DNA of 64,000 nucleotides from Deltaproteobacteria bacterium (GTDB lineage: Bacteria > Myxococcota_A > UBA796 > UBA2385): the NCBI GenBank assembly GCA_018401435.1, contig JAGYJW010000037.1, positions 1 through 64,000 of the forward strand. Reading direction: 5' to 3'. Positions 18,816 to 27,692 of the stretch are shown here, piece after piece (the first letter of the stretch is position 1; the number at the start of each line of letters is the position of its first letter). The notes beneath the pieces were generated by a model. The model was not told where the DNA came from, did no database searches, and worked only from the letters and a program-made list of their open reading frames with translations. A program made the translations under genes and the position numbers.

Positions 18816-20219
18816 TGATCGCGGCCCCGCTGCTGGCCCTGCTGCTGTGCGCCTTCGCCCAGGATCCCGCTCAGGATCTGCCCCTGGACGCCGACTTGCC
18901 CCAGGTGCCCACGCCGACGGTGCATGCGCTGGCCTCGGGGGTGCCCGTCTGGATCCTCTCCCGCCCGGATCTGCCGCGCCTGAGGGTGGAGATCAGCCTG
19001 CGGGGCGGCATGATGAGCAGTCTGGACCCCCTCGCTCTGCAGCTGGCCAGCCGGCTGTTGGACGAGGGCACCCGCCTTCGCCCGGGGCGGGCCTGGGCCC
19101 AGGAGCTCGCCCAGCTCGGCGCCCGGGTGGATGTGGGGGCCGGGGCCGACCGGGTGTGGGCCGATATCGAGCTGATTGAAGGCGATGAGAATGAAGCGCT
19201 CGCGCTTATTTCCGACCTGTTGAAGGAGCCTCGGTTGCCGGCCGGTCCCCTGCGCCGCAGCCGGCGGGCCTGGCAGCGTTCGGCCCGCCGGGATTGGAGC
19301 TCGGCGGAGACCGTGGCGGGCGCCGCCCAGGCCCGCGCGCTCTACCCGCCGGACCATCCCCTGGGCCGCATCTGGGGCCCCGAGGATCACCGCCGCCTGA
19401 GCCGGCGCCGCGTGCGCGCGGCACGGCAGCAGGCCCGCGACCGCAGCAGCCCCGCCATCCTGGTGGTGGGGGCGGCCTCCCTCCCAGACCCTGATGCCGC
19501 TGCTCGAGCGCCACCTGGGCTGGCTGCAGGGCAGCCGCGACCTGCCGCACCTGGCCCCGCCGCGCCCCCAGGGCGAGCGCCTGATCCTGGTGGATCACCC
19601 CGGCGTGGCCCTGGCCCGCCTGCTGCTGTCGATGCCAGCGCCGCCCCTGGGCGATCCGTCCTTGCCCGCCTTTGAACTGGACGCCGAGATCCTGTGCGGG
19701 GCCTATACCAGCCGCATGAACCAGCGCCTGCGCCTGTCGGAGGGGTGGACCTATGGGGTGTCCTGCCGGGTAGAGGCGCGGCCCGAGGCCGGGCGCCTGG
19801 TCGTCGAGCTGCCCCTCGCGCCAGAGCACCTCGCGCCGGCCCTGGTGGCCATGGAGGAGATCCTCGATCAAGCAGCCCTGGACCTGCCCACCGAGGCCGA
19901 GGCCCGGGCCGCCCGCAATGGCCTGCGGGTGCAAGCCAGCCAGGATCTGCTGAGCGACGCCCGCCTGGCCTGGCGCCTGGGCAACCGGCTGACCCGGGAG
20001 GAGCCGGCCGATGCCGAGGCCCGGGCCGTGGCCGCCGCCGCCACCCTTCATCGCTGCAGCGCTGGCGCCGGGCCTGCCGCCCTCGGCGATCGGGGGGACC
20101 GCCTGTGGCTGGTGGTGGGCGATGCCCGCGCCATCGAGCCCCTGCTGGCCGAGGCCGGGCGGCCCGCCTCCCTGCTGTGGACCGGGCGATCGGTGGTGGG
20201 TCGGCGCGGCCCGCCCTGA
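18815..20219 (+). CDS. M16 family peptidase-like protein, inactive partner (frame disrupted)
   Basis: Signal peptide MIAAPLLALLLCAFA, then an M16 fold with no HxxEH motif (ASRLLDEGTRLRPG occupies its place). The C-terminal half keeps the family's substrate-binding R/Y region (SRMNQRLRLSEGWTYGVSC). One frame change is needed near 19487. Lack of the zinc site is usual for the second subunit of heterodimeric M16B proteases. The start overlaps the stop of the active subunit, so the two are translated together and probably form one complex. Confidence 0.82.
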
Positions 20220-20321
20220 CCGGGCTGCCGAGCCCGCGCCGCTTTCAGTCCGATTCCCCCCCGTCGACGGTGGGGAGCGCTCGCGGTATGGTGGCCTCCC
20301 CAGCGCATTCCGGAGTGCACC

Positions 20322-21602
20322 GTGATCCTCCTCCTCATCGGCCTCGCCCAGGCGCAGGAGTTCTCGAGCGAAGCCCAGCACTTCGTGCTCGAAGATACGG
20401 TCGAGCTCTACAATTCCTCGGAATTCAGCACCGGCTGGGTGCCCTCGGGCAGCCCCCTCGCCGTGCAGTTCCAGATCGCCAGCGAAGGCGGCGCCTGGGT
20501 GGGCATGGAGGGCGACGGCAACCTCACCTGGCCCGATGCCCTCACGCTGCAACTCCTCGGAGAGGTCGGCAGCGGCGAGATCCTGGTGGACGCCGAGCTC
20601 GCAGCCGTCACCTCTCTGCGCTTCGACGTGGCCGGCTACAGCTGGGAACAAGAGCTGGATCGGCGCGGCATCACGGTTCAGGGCGAGGGCACCTTCGACC
20701 CCTTCCTGCTCACCGGATCCGCCCTGGACCGGGTGAGCGTGGAATTCGAAGGAAACCGCACGCAGCTGATCGACTACAGCTTTCAGGTCTTCACCGGCGT
20801 GAACCTGACCTTCAACGTGGACATGGGGCCCGACGCCCTGACCACCTTCGAGGGGCAGCACTGGTGGACCGAAGAGGGCGCCATCGCCGAAGAGGGCGCG
20901 CTGATCGACCTGGAGCCCCAGGGCCTGCCGGTGCAGACCACCGACACCACCTTCGTGGGCCGCTGGCAGAGCACCCTGGACCTGGTGCTCAACCCCACCT
21001 TTGCCGTCTGCGTCGATCTGATCGGCTGCTGGGACCTGGTCGACATCGACATTCCCATCCCCCTGGCCTTTGACGACTTCGAGTCCGAGTTCGAGCCCAC
21101 CTACCTGGAATTCCCCCTTCCGGTGCTTGAGCTTCCGGCCTTGGAATACGACTTTGGTGAGGTCGAGATCGGCGCGGCGGTCAACCAGCAGGTGGCCATC
21201 CGCAACATCGGCGAGCTCAACCTCGAAGGGGCCGCGGGCCTGCTCGGCTCCCCCTTCTTCACCAGCTTCCCCGACTACTTCCTCGCCGCGCCCTACACCG
21301 AAGACGGCGTGGTGGTGACCTTCGCCCCCGAAGAGCCGGGCCGCTTCTCCGCCACGCTGGTGCTCGAGAGCAACGATCCCATGGCCCCCCTCACCGAGAT
21401 CAGCTTCACGGGGCTGGCCATCGATCCCGAGGCCGACGACACGGACGGCAATGCGGGCGCAGACGGTGGGGGCGTGCGCCCCACCGTGATTCAGAGCGAG
21501 GTCGGCTGCGGCTGCGGCACCACCGGGGCGCCTGCCTGGCCGGGGCTGCTGGGCCTGGGTGCGGGGCTCCTGGTGATGGTGCGCCGGCGCCGCGAGGAGT
21601 AG
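20322..21602 (+). CDS. Secreted surface protein with choice-of-anchor domain and C-terminal sorting tail
   Basis: The start is GTG at 20322 behind GGAG; the first 12 residues form a short signal peptide. Residues about 270-360 (YDFGEVEIGAAVNQQVAIRN ... LVLESNDPMAPLTEISFTG) match the ASH/choice-of-anchor-D type beta domain. The end carries a GCGCGTTG motif, a hydrophobic segment and RRRR, as in MYXO-CTERM sorting signals. By family analogy it is exported and processed at the C-terminus. Residues 20-260 are strand-rich and unrecognised. It may be involved in surface display; no enzymatic motif is seen. Confidence 0.82.
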   Translation: MILLLIGLAQAQEFSSEAQHFVLEDTVELYNSSEFSTGWVPSGSPLAVQFQIASEGGAWVGMEGDGNLTWPDALTLQLLGEVGSGEILVDAELAAVTSLRFDVAGYSWEQELDRRGITVQGEGTFDPFLLTGSALDRVSVEFEGNRTQLIDYSFQVFTGVNLTFNVDMGPDALTTFEGQHWWTEEGAIAEEGALIDLEPQGLPVQTTDTTFVGRWQSTLDLVLNPTFAVCVDLIGCWDLVDIDIPIPLAFDDFESEFEPTYLEFPLPVLELPALEYDFGEVEIGAAVNQQVAIRNIGELNLEGAAGLLGSPFFTSFPDYFLAAPYTEDGVVVTFAPEEPGRFSATLVLESNDPMAPLTEISFTGLAIDPEADDTDGNAGADGGGVRPTVIQSEVGCGCGTTGAPAWPGLLGLGAGLLVMVRRRREE

Positions 21603-21605
21603 CCT
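21600..21605 (+). promoter_or_regulatory. Putative -10 box TAGCCT for the PP2C phosphatase gene
   Basis: TAGCCT overlaps the stop codon of the preceding gene and ends 6 nt before the GTG at 21612. No well-spaced Shine-Dalgarno sequence is seen (AGGAG at 21595 is too far), consistent with a leaderless transcript. Inference. Confidence 0.28.
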
Positions 21606-21611
21606 GAAGCC

Positions 21612-22376
21612 GTGAGCGCTCCTCCGACCCGAGTCGTGGTGGCTGCGGCGAGCCGGCCGGGGCCACACCACCTCCGAAACGAGGATGCGTGGTGTGCCTA
21701 TGTGCCAGAAGAGGGCGAGGGGGCCGATCGGCCTTGCGGGCTCTTTGCGGTCTGCGATGGGGTGAGCACGGCGGGCCGGGGGCGCCTCGCGGCCGAGCTG
21801 GCCTGCGAGCGCCTCTCCCAGTTCGGCGAGCCCGAGGTGCCCCGCACCCTCAACGCGCTGGTGCAGCTGGTGAGCGAGATCGACTGGGAGCTGCGGGGGG
21901 CGGGCGACGGGGCCTATTGCACCCTGGCGACCGTGTGGGTGCATGGCGACACCGCCCATGTCGTGACGGTGGGCGACTCGCCGGTCTTTCGGGTGCGCAA
22001 GGGCCGCTTGAAGCAGGCGGGCACCGAACGCACCGGCGTCATTCGCAAGGGCCTGCGCGCCTACCTGGGCATGGGCCCCGCGGTGCTCGGCGTCCTGGAG
22101 CACGACAGGTGGACGCTGGAGCCCGGCGACGTCCTCTTGCTCATGTCCGATGGCATCCTGGACGCCCTGGACGAAGACGACCTGATGACCGCCTGGGAGC
22201 GCACCCGCGATCCGGAGCGCTGCGTGGAGGAGATCCTGCAGGAGGTCGCTCGGGTGGGGGTGGACGATGACGCCACCCTGGTGCTGGTGGAGCTGCGGGT
22301 GGAAGAAGACGCGGTGTCGCCCACCGCCCCCCACGAGGCCCCCGACCCGCCCAGGCAGCTGCTGCCCAGCCGCTGA
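21612..22376 (+). CDS. PP2C-type (PPM) protein phosphatase
   Basis: This 254-residue protein has the metal-binding motifs of the PPM family in order: RNEDAW, AVCDGVS, VGDSPVF, LMSDGILD and DDDATLVLV. It is expected to dephosphorylate Ser/Thr proteins using Mn or Mg in the cytoplasm. Two Ser/Thr kinases lie about 27 kb downstream and an FHA reader about 19 kb downstream, all plausible partners. The start is GTG and the transcript may be leaderless. Confidence 0.92.
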   Translation: MSAPPTRVVVAAASRPGPHHLRNEDAWCAYVPEEGEGADRPCGLFAVCDGVSTAGRGRLAAELACERLSQFGEPEVPRTLNALVQLVSEIDWELRGAGDGAYCTLATVWVHGDTAHVVTVGDSPVFRVRKGRLKQAGTERTGVIRKGLRAYLGMGPAVLGVLEHDRWTLEPGDVLLLMSDGILDALDEDDLMTAWERTRDPERCVEEILQEVARVGVDDDATLVLVELRVEEDAVSPTAPHEAPDPPRQLLPSR

Positions 22377-22409
22377 AGCCGGGCTCTCGGCAGGCCGCCC
22401 GGGTCGGGC

Positions 22410-22415
22410 TACCTG
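22410..22415 (+). promoter_or_regulatory. Putative -10 box TACCTG for the epimerase gene
   Basis: TACCTG ends 6 nt before the ATG at 22422 with no ribosome-binding site between, matching the leaderless class described for this window. Inference from pattern only. Confidence 0.25.
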
Positions 22416-22421
22416 ACTTCG

Positions 22422-23312
22422 ATGCGATTGATCGTCACCGGAGGCAGCAGCTTCGTGGGCGCCTGGCTCAGCCAGCGCGCCGCCCGGCTGCATGAGGTCG
22501 TGGCCCTGCACCACCGGCAGCCCCTGCGGCTGAACGGGGTGACGCCGATGCGGGTGGATCTCCGCCGCCAGCGCGATGTGGCCCGGCTGCAGGCCGTGGG
22601 TGCCGACGCCGTGGTGCACACCGCCTGCCGCATCCGGGCCGACGCCCGTCCGGGCGAGACCAGCGGCCAGGCCGCCGCCCGCACCAACCGCCAGATGATG
22701 GACGCCGTGCTGTCTCTGGGCCTGCCGGTGGTCTATGCATCCAGCACGGTGGTGCACTGGAGCCAGGACACGGCCTATGGCGCCAGCCGCCGCGAAGACG
22801 AGGAGCGGCTGGCCCAAAGCGGCCTTCCATACGCGATTCTGCGGCCCAGCGCCCCTTATGGCCCCGCCCTCGCCACCCACCGGCCCGGCCACAAGGAGAG
22901 CTTTCACACGCTGGTGGAGATGGTGGCCCGCCTGCCGCTGGTGCCGGTCATCGGCGATGGGACCTACCGGCGCCAGCCCGTGCATGTCGCCGATTTCGCC
23001 GATGCGGTGCTCGCGCTGCTGGAGCAGGGCCTGCCCAGCCGCGCCTTTGAGGCCGGCGGCAGCGAGGCCCTCCCCATGGACGCGGTGGTGGCCACCATCG
23101 GCCGGGCCCTGGGTCGGCGGCCCCGCATCCTGCACCTGCCCAAGGCCCTCTTCGTGCAGATCGCGCGGTACAACGCCGACCTCGACCCCGAGCTGCTCGC
23201 CGCCGCCGACGAGGACGAGCTGGCCGATCCCGGCGCGCTGATCGCGGCCACGGGGGTGCCCATGCGCCCCTTCTCCGCGGGCGTGTCCGACCTGGTGGCG
23301 GCCTGGCGTTGA
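22422..23312 (+). CDS. NAD-dependent epimerase/dehydratase family protein
   Basis: This 296-residue Rossmann protein begins with VTGGSSFVGAWL. An active-site-like block YASSTVVH ... YGASR follows, in which the usual Lys of YxxxK is replaced by Arg. Later LRPSAPYGP and GDGTYRRQPVHVADFADAV are typical of extended SDRs acting on nucleotide sugars or cofactors. The Arg substitution suggests an atypical, possibly non-redox or quinone-linked (NDUFA9-like) member. Substrate unknown. Confidence 0.87.
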   Translation: MRLIVTGGSSFVGAWLSQRAARLHEVVALHHRQPLRLNGVTPMRVDLRRQRDVARLQAVGADAVVHTACRIRADARPGETSGQAAARTNRQMMDAVLSLGLPVVYASSTVVHWSQDTAYGASRREDEERLAQSGLPYAILRPSAPYGPALATHRPGHKESFHTLVEMVARLPLVPVIGDGTYRRQPVHVADFADAVLALLEQGLPSRAFEAGGSEALPMDAVVATIGRALGRRPRILHLPKALFVQIARYNADLDPELLAAADEDELADPGALIAATGVPMRPFSAGVSDLVAAWR

Positions 23313-23400
23313 CCCGCTCGCCGGCCCCGGGCTGAAACAATCCGTGGCGCTGTGGGGTCTGTTCGGGGCGCCTGCCCGCCTTGTCGCCCCTGGAGCCCCC

Positions 23401-24096
23401 ATGCCCGCACCCGCCGCCGCCCCCGTGACGCCCGAGCTGCTGCAAGCCCGCCTGGGGGAGCGGGATGCGGGCCTGCTCGCCGCCGTGCTGGACGCCGCCG
23501 ATGTCGCCCACGACGGGCCGGACGAGGGGGCCGAGGCCCTGGCCCGCAAGCTGGTGGCGGCCCTGTGGTGGCGCAGCCACAGCCCCGTCGGGCAGGTGCT
23601 CTCGCCCGACAGCCTGGGCGATCTGGTGGGCCGCAGCGGCAAGAAGCTGGGCATCGACCTGGGCGCGGGCGACCCCTGGGAGCAGCTCGCGGTGCTGACC
23701 GACGCCCTGGTGCCCAGCAACCGCCCCATCGACCTGGACGCCTTGCCCGAGAGCAGCCGAAAGCGCCTGCGCCGCGGGGCCTGGCGGGAGCTGCTGGGCC
23801 TGTCGGGGGTGGGGAGCGCCCTGGGCAGCCGCTGGGCTTCGCTGCGGCTGCTGGGCCTGATGCAGGGACCCCTGTGGCGCCTGCTGGCCCTGGTGCCCCG
23901 GGTGGGCCCCACCCTGCTCAAGGTGAAAGGCGCCACGGGTGCGGTGGCCGCCCTGAGCGGGCCCTTCGCGGTGCTGGTGGGCCTCGCCACCCTCAACAGC
24001 GCCCTGGGCCCCCGCTATGACGCGGCCCTGCCCCTGCTGGTGGGTGCTGGCCTGGTGCTGCGCAACCCCCTGGCCACCGTGCCTGCGGACAGCTGA
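23401..24096 (+). CDS. Conserved hypothetical protein with hydrophobic C-terminus
   Basis: About 231 residues from the ATG at 23401 (GGAG upstream). The N-terminal half is helical and soluble with a distinctive LWWRSHSPVGQVLSPDSLGDL block. The C-terminal half has two or three hydrophobic segments (VGPTLLKVKGATGAVAALSG, FAVLVGLATL, LPLLVGAGLVL). Distant similarity to the YaaW/UPF0174 type is possible but not certain. It is convergent with TerC, 10 bp away. Function unknown. Confidence 0.7.
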   Translation: MPAPAAAPVTPELLQARLGERDAGLLAAVLDAADVAHDGPDEGAEALARKLVAALWWRSHSPVGQVLSPDSLGDLVGRSGKKLGIDLGAGDPWEQLAVLTDALVPSNRPIDLDALPESSRKRLRRGAWRELLGLSGVGSALGSRWASLRLLGLMQGPLWRLLALVPRVGPTLLKVKGATGAVAALSGPFAVLVGLATLNSALGPRYDAALPLLVGAGLVLRNPLATVPADS

Positions 24097-24106
24097 TCCG
24101 CAGAAA

Positions 24107-24850
24107 TCAAGAAGAAGCTACCTTGTTCTTGCTCTTTCGCATGCGTATATTGACCAGCTCGACGATGAGCGAGAAGCCCATCGCGAAGTAGATATAGCCC
24201 TTGTCCACGTGCTGGCCGAGGGCTTCCGCGGTGAGCAGCACGCCGATGAGCAGCAGGAAGCTCAGGGCGAGCACCTTCATCGACGGGTGCTCGTTGACGA
24301 AGTCGCCGATTCTCTGGGCAAAGACCAGCATCACCACCACCGCCGTCACCATGGCCGTCGCCATCACCCAGAACTGCTTGGCCATGCCCACGGCGGTGAT
24401 GACCGAGTCCAGGGAGAAGATGAGGTCCATGACCATGATCTGGCCCACCACCATGGCCATGCTGGCGACTGCCTTCTTGGGTCCGTCCAGCCCATGCTCG
24501 TCGGGGTGTTCGACCTGGGCGTAGATCTCGTGGGTGGATTTGCCGATCAGGAAGATGCCGCCCACCAGCAGGATGATGTCGCGGCCCGAGATGCCCTGGC
24601 CGAAGAGCTCGAAGAGGTCGGCGGTGAGGCCCATCACCCAGGAGATGGCCGCCAGCAGCCCCAGCCGGCTGAGCAGGGCCGCCGCGAGGCCCAGCCGATA
24701 GGCCTTGGCCTGCTTGTCCTTGGGCAGGCGTCCGGACAGGATCGCGATGAAGACGATGTTGTCGACGCCCAAGACGATCTCGAGCATCGTCAGCGTGAGC
24801 AGGGCGATCCAGGTGTCGGGCTGGCCCAACGAGGCGATGATCTCGGTCAC
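24107..24850 (-). CDS. TerC family integral membrane protein
   Basis: This 247-residue protein has seven to nine hydrophobic segments and the TerC signatures EIVLGVDNIVFIAILSG near residue 24 and MDLIFSLDSVITAVGMA near residue 138. Both contain membrane-embedded acidic residues associated with metal transport. TerC-type proteins have been linked to tellurite resistance and to manganese export. No other ter genes are present, so a metal-ion role is more likely. The start is GTG at 24850, overlapping the upstream gene's stop as GTGA. Confidence 0.93.
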   Translation of the reverse strand: MTEIIASLGQPDTWIALLTLTMLEIVLGVDNIVFIAILSGRLPKDKQAKAYRLGLAAALLSRLGLLAAISWVMGLTADLFELFGQGISGRDIILLVGGIFLIGKSTHEIYAQVEHPDEHGLDGPKKAVASMAMVVGQIMVMDLIFSLDSVITAVGMAKQFWVMATAMVTAVVVMLVFAQRIGDFVNEHPSMKVLALSFLLLIGVLLTAEALGQHVDKGYIYFAMGFSLIVELVNIRMRKSKNKVASS

Positions 24851-25548
24851 GGAGGGGCTCCTTGGGGCGCTGCGAGACCCGCTTGGGGGCGCAGCGGGGG
24901 CGTGGGCCGGGGGCGGCCATCGGCGTCGAAGTCCTGCACAGCGGCGCGGCCCAGGGCGTCCCAGGCCACCAGCCGCGAGGGCGGCTCGTCAAAGCGCAGG
25001 GGCGCGTCCAGGGCCGTCGAAGCGGCGGAGAGCCGGCCGCCCACCCAGCTGAGCTGGCGGCAGTCCCGGGGGGCCTCCACGACGAAGGCGGCGCCCTCCA
25101 CCCGCAGGGCGGGCAGGGCAGGGGGGGCGGCGGGGGCGTCGGTGATGGCCCCCCGCAGCCTGGTCATCCAGACCTCGGCGCCGGCGGCGGTCTCCACCAT
25201 CAGGCCGATATTGGCCTCTCGAACCAGCAGCACCTTGTCGCCCACCTGAAGGGCGGCGTCTCCCAGGGCATCGACCGGCACCGGCTTCTGCTTGTGGATG
25301 CGGGTGGCCATCTCGTCGAACCACTCGGTCGCGGCGGCCTCGCCATCGCCCACATAGACCCGGGCTATGCCCTTCGGAAAGTCGCGGCTATAGCCCATTC
25401 TTGCCGAATGGAACCGCGGCGCCGCCAGGGCCTCGTCGATGCCGTCCACCGGCAGGCCCGTGTGGGGGCCAGGCGGCTGGGACCGGGCGAGAGCCGGCGC
25501 CAGCAGCAGGGCGAGCAGCAGGGCGGGCTTCGGGGAGAGGGCGTGCAT
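24847..25548 (-). CDS. Secreted protein of unknown function
   Basis: A 233-residue protein with a clear signal peptide (LLLALLLAPALARS). The mature part is mixed alpha/beta with blocks such as RVYVGDGEAAATEWFDEM and DAALQVGDKVLLVREANIGLMVET. No family recognised. The ATG at 25548 has no good ribosome-binding site. Its stop overlaps the start of terC, so it is probably co-translated with it. Confidence 0.72.
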   Translation of the reverse strand: MHALSPKPALLLALLLAPALARSQPPGPHTGLPVDGIDEALAAPRFHSARMGYSRDFPKGIARVYVGDGEAAATEWFDEMATRIHKQKPVPVDALGDAALQVGDKVLLVREANIGLMVETAAGAEVWMTRLRGAITDAPAAPPALPALRVEGAAFVVEAPRDCRQLSWVGGRLSAASTALDAPLRFDEPPSRLVAWDALGRAAVQDFDADGRPRPTPPLRPQAGLAAPQGAPP

Positions 25549-25567
25549 GGGGGACCGGGAGGGCGCC

Positions 25568-25573
25568 GCTCTA
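25568..25573 (-). promoter_or_regulatory. Putative -10 box TAGAGC upstream of the secreted-protein gene
   Basis: On the minus strand GGATAGAGCGGCGCC contains TAGAGC 19 nt before the ATG at 25548. It resembles the GATAGGCGC elements elsewhere in the window. On the opposite strand TAGGGC (25635-25640) lies 6 nt before the divergent M28 peptidase gene. Inference. Confidence 0.28.
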
Positions 25574-25646
25574 TCCCAGCGGCCGCAGGTGCACCCGCCG
25601 CTGTGGGCAGGGCTGCGCCGCCGGCCGGCGGGGTTAGGGCGGCTTC

Positions 25647-27050
25647 ATGTTCGCTTCGCCCAAGCCCCTGGTCCCCGCGGTCCTGCTGCTCTGCGCCCTG
25701 GCCGCGCCGGCCCGGGCGGCGCCGGATCCCACGCCCGCCCATCCCCCCATCGCCAGCGGCGTCGAAGCCGGGCCGGTGCGGGAGCTGGTGGATGCCGCCC
25801 GCGCCCGCCCCGACGCCATCTGGGGTCGGCTGGCCGCCTTCTGCGACCAGGTCGGACATCGTCTGTCCGGATCCCCCGGCTACCTTGCGGCGGTGGCCTG
25901 GACCCAGGCGGGCTTCTCCGCCGACGGCCAGGAGGCCGTGCGCGCCGAGCCGGTGCAGGTGCCGGTCTGGGTGCGCGGCCCCGAGCGCTTGCAGCTGCTC
26001 AGCCCCTTGTCCCGCGATCTCGCCCTGCTGGGGCTGGGGGGCACGGTGCCGGCAGTGGGCCTGGAGGCGCCGGTGGTGGTGGTGGGCTCCGAGGCCGAGC
26101 TGGGGCCCCAGGTCGCCGGCCACATCGTGGTCTTCGATGTGCCCATGAAGCCGGATCTGCCCGCCATCGCCGAATATGGGGCCACCGTGAGCGTGCGCGG
26201 CGGGGGCGCCTCCAAGGCCGCCGCTCATGGGGCTGTGGCCGCCCTGGTGCGCAGCCTGACCGCCCGGTCCCTCTACACACCCCACACGGGCGCCCTGCGC
26301 TACGATCCCGAACAGCCCAAGATCCCCGCGGCGGCCATCACCCCAGAGGACGCGGCCTGGCTGCACCGGCTGAGCGACGCGGGCACCCCCCTGCGCATGC
26401 GGCTGGACCTGGGCGCCCAGGTGCTGCCCGACGTGAACAACCCCAACGTCATCGCCGAGGTTCGTGGGGGCGAGAAAGCCGATGAGATCGTGCTCATCGG
26501 CGCCCACCTGGACTCTTGGGACGTGGGACAGGGCGCCCACGACGACGGCGCGGGGGTGATGGAGGTGATGGAGGCCCTGCGGCTGATCCGCGAGCGGGTG
26601 CAGCGCACCGGTGAGCGCCCGGCCCGCACCATCCGCGCCGTGCTCTTTGCCAACGAAGAGAATGGGCTTCGGGGGGGCGTGGCTTATGCGGCGGCCTGGG
26701 GAGCGCAGGGGGCGGGCCAGCGCCATGTCGCCGCCATCGAGGCCGATCTGGGCGGCGGCTGGCCCCTGGCCTGGGGGGCCACCGGTCAGCCCGAGCAGCT
26801 GGCCTGGCTGCGGCGCCACGCGGCGCGCCTTGGCATGCCCGTCCTCGAAGGCGGTGGCGGGGCCGACATCTCCCCCTTGGGGCCCGAAGGCGTGCTGCTG
26901 GTGGGCCTGCGCCCCGATGACAGCCACTACTTCGATGTGCACCACACCCACGCCGACACCGTGGACAAGGTGGACCCAGCCAGCCTGGCCGAGGCCACCG
27001 GCGCGATGGCGGCCCTGGCCTGGATGCTGGCCGACGCCGACGACCTCTGA
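25647..27050 (+). CDS. M28 family zinc aminopeptidase/carboxypeptidase, secreted
   Basis: A signal peptide (LLLCALAAPARA) is followed by about 440 residues. The dinuclear zinc ligands appear in order: GAHLDSWDVG (His/Asp), GAHDDGAG (Asp), NEENGLRGG (Glu-Glu), IEADLGG and HTHADTVDKVD (His). A PA-like insert lies between about residues 130 and 215. The layout matches plasma glutamate carboxypeptidase/carboxypeptidase Q-type M28 enzymes, which cleave small peptides outside the cytoplasm. TAGGGC ends 6 nt before the ATG and no ribosome-binding site is evident. Confidence 0.94.
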   Translation: MFASPKPLVPAVLLLCALAAPARAAPDPTPAHPPIASGVEAGPVRELVDAARARPDAIWGRLAAFCDQVGHRLSGSPGYLAAVAWTQAGFSADGQEAVRAEPVQVPVWVRGPERLQLLSPLSRDLALLGLGGTVPAVGLEAPVVVVGSEAELGPQVAGHIVVFDVPMKPDLPAIAEYGATVSVRGGGASKAAAHGAVAALVRSLTARSLYTPHTGALRYDPEQPKIPAAAITPEDAAWLHRLSDAGTPLRMRLDLGAQVLPDVNNPNVIAEVRGGEKADEIVLIGAHLDSWDVGQGAHDDGAGVMEVMEALRLIRERVQRTGERPARTIRAVLFANEENGLRGGVAYAAAWGAQGAGQRHVAAIEADLGGGWPLAWGATGQPEQLAWLRRHAARLGMPVLEGGGGADISPLGPEGVLLVGLRPDDSHYFDVHHTHADTVDKVDPASLAEATGAMAALAWMLADADDL

Positions 27051-27053
27051 GCT

Positions 27054-27656
27054 TCAGTAGATCGGGCCCAGGACCTGCCGCGGGTCGGGAAAACGGCGCC
27101 GCGCCGCCTCGCGTTCGCTGCGCCGCACCACCCCGGGCAGGTCGGGACCCTGGGGTTCCTCCGTGCTCAGCTGGAAGTGGAGATGGGGCGCCCAACCTCC
27201 GTTTTCGATGGGACAGCCCAGCCAGCCCAGCAGGTCGCCCCCGGCCAGCAGGCGGCCGGGCGGAGACAGGCGCAGGCTGCTCTGGGACAGGTGGCCGTGC
27301 AAGGCCCAGAGCCGCGCGCCCGCAACCCGGTGCTCGGTGATCAGGGTGGGGCCATAGTCGCCGGGGGCCGGGTTGAGGCCCGCAAAGCGCACCACGCCCG
27401 GCGCGAAGGCCCGCACCGGCGATCCGGCCGGGCCCCCCAGGTCCACGCCCATGTGCACGGTGCGCGGCTCGCCCGCGCCTTGGAAGAGGGCCTGGGTGTA
27501 GATGGCCCGATCCTCGTCGTAGCGGCCGATGGTCCAGCTTGCACCGGGCACCGCGAAGCCGCCGGGCTGGCGCAGGTCCAACACGACGGCGTCGGCGGGC
27601 AGGTCCACCACGGGCCAGAAGGGGGGGGCAGGGGGGCTGGGCATCGCGCGCTCCAA
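27054..27656 (-). CDS. M23 (LytM) family metallopeptidase
   Basis: A 200-residue protein. The zinc-binding pattern of lysostaphin-type endopeptidases is seen as His-x3-Asp in HMGVDLGGPAGSPV and the HxH in PHLHFQL, with WALHGHLS between. The family cuts peptidoglycan cross-bridges, or is inactive and regulates amidases; here all expected ligands are present. No signal peptide is obvious, which is unusual. The start may be the ATG at 27656 or four codons later. It is convergent with the M28 gene, 3 bp away, and divergent from the oxygenase gene. Confidence 0.88.
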   Translation of the reverse strand: MERAMPSPPAPPFWPVVDLPADAVVLDLRQPGGFAVPGASWTIGRYDEDRAIYTQALFQGAGEPRTVHMGVDLGGPAGSPVRAFAPGVVRFAGLNPAPGDYGPTLITEHRVAGARLWALHGHLSQSSLRLSPPGRLLAGGDLLGWLGCPIENGGWAPHLHFQLSTEEPQGPDLPGVVRRSEREAARRRFPDPRQVLGPIY

Positions 27657-27692
27657 GGTGGGGCGTTAGCACGGCCGCCAGCCGGGAGCCCC

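Noticed and set aside
19206..23996. A very long minus-strand open frame (about 1,600 codons)
   Set aside because: It runs antisense to several well-supported genes (M16 pair, anchor protein, PP2C, epimerase) and its translation is rich in Arg, Pro, Gly and His with no domain. Long antisense frames are expected in GC-rich DNA.
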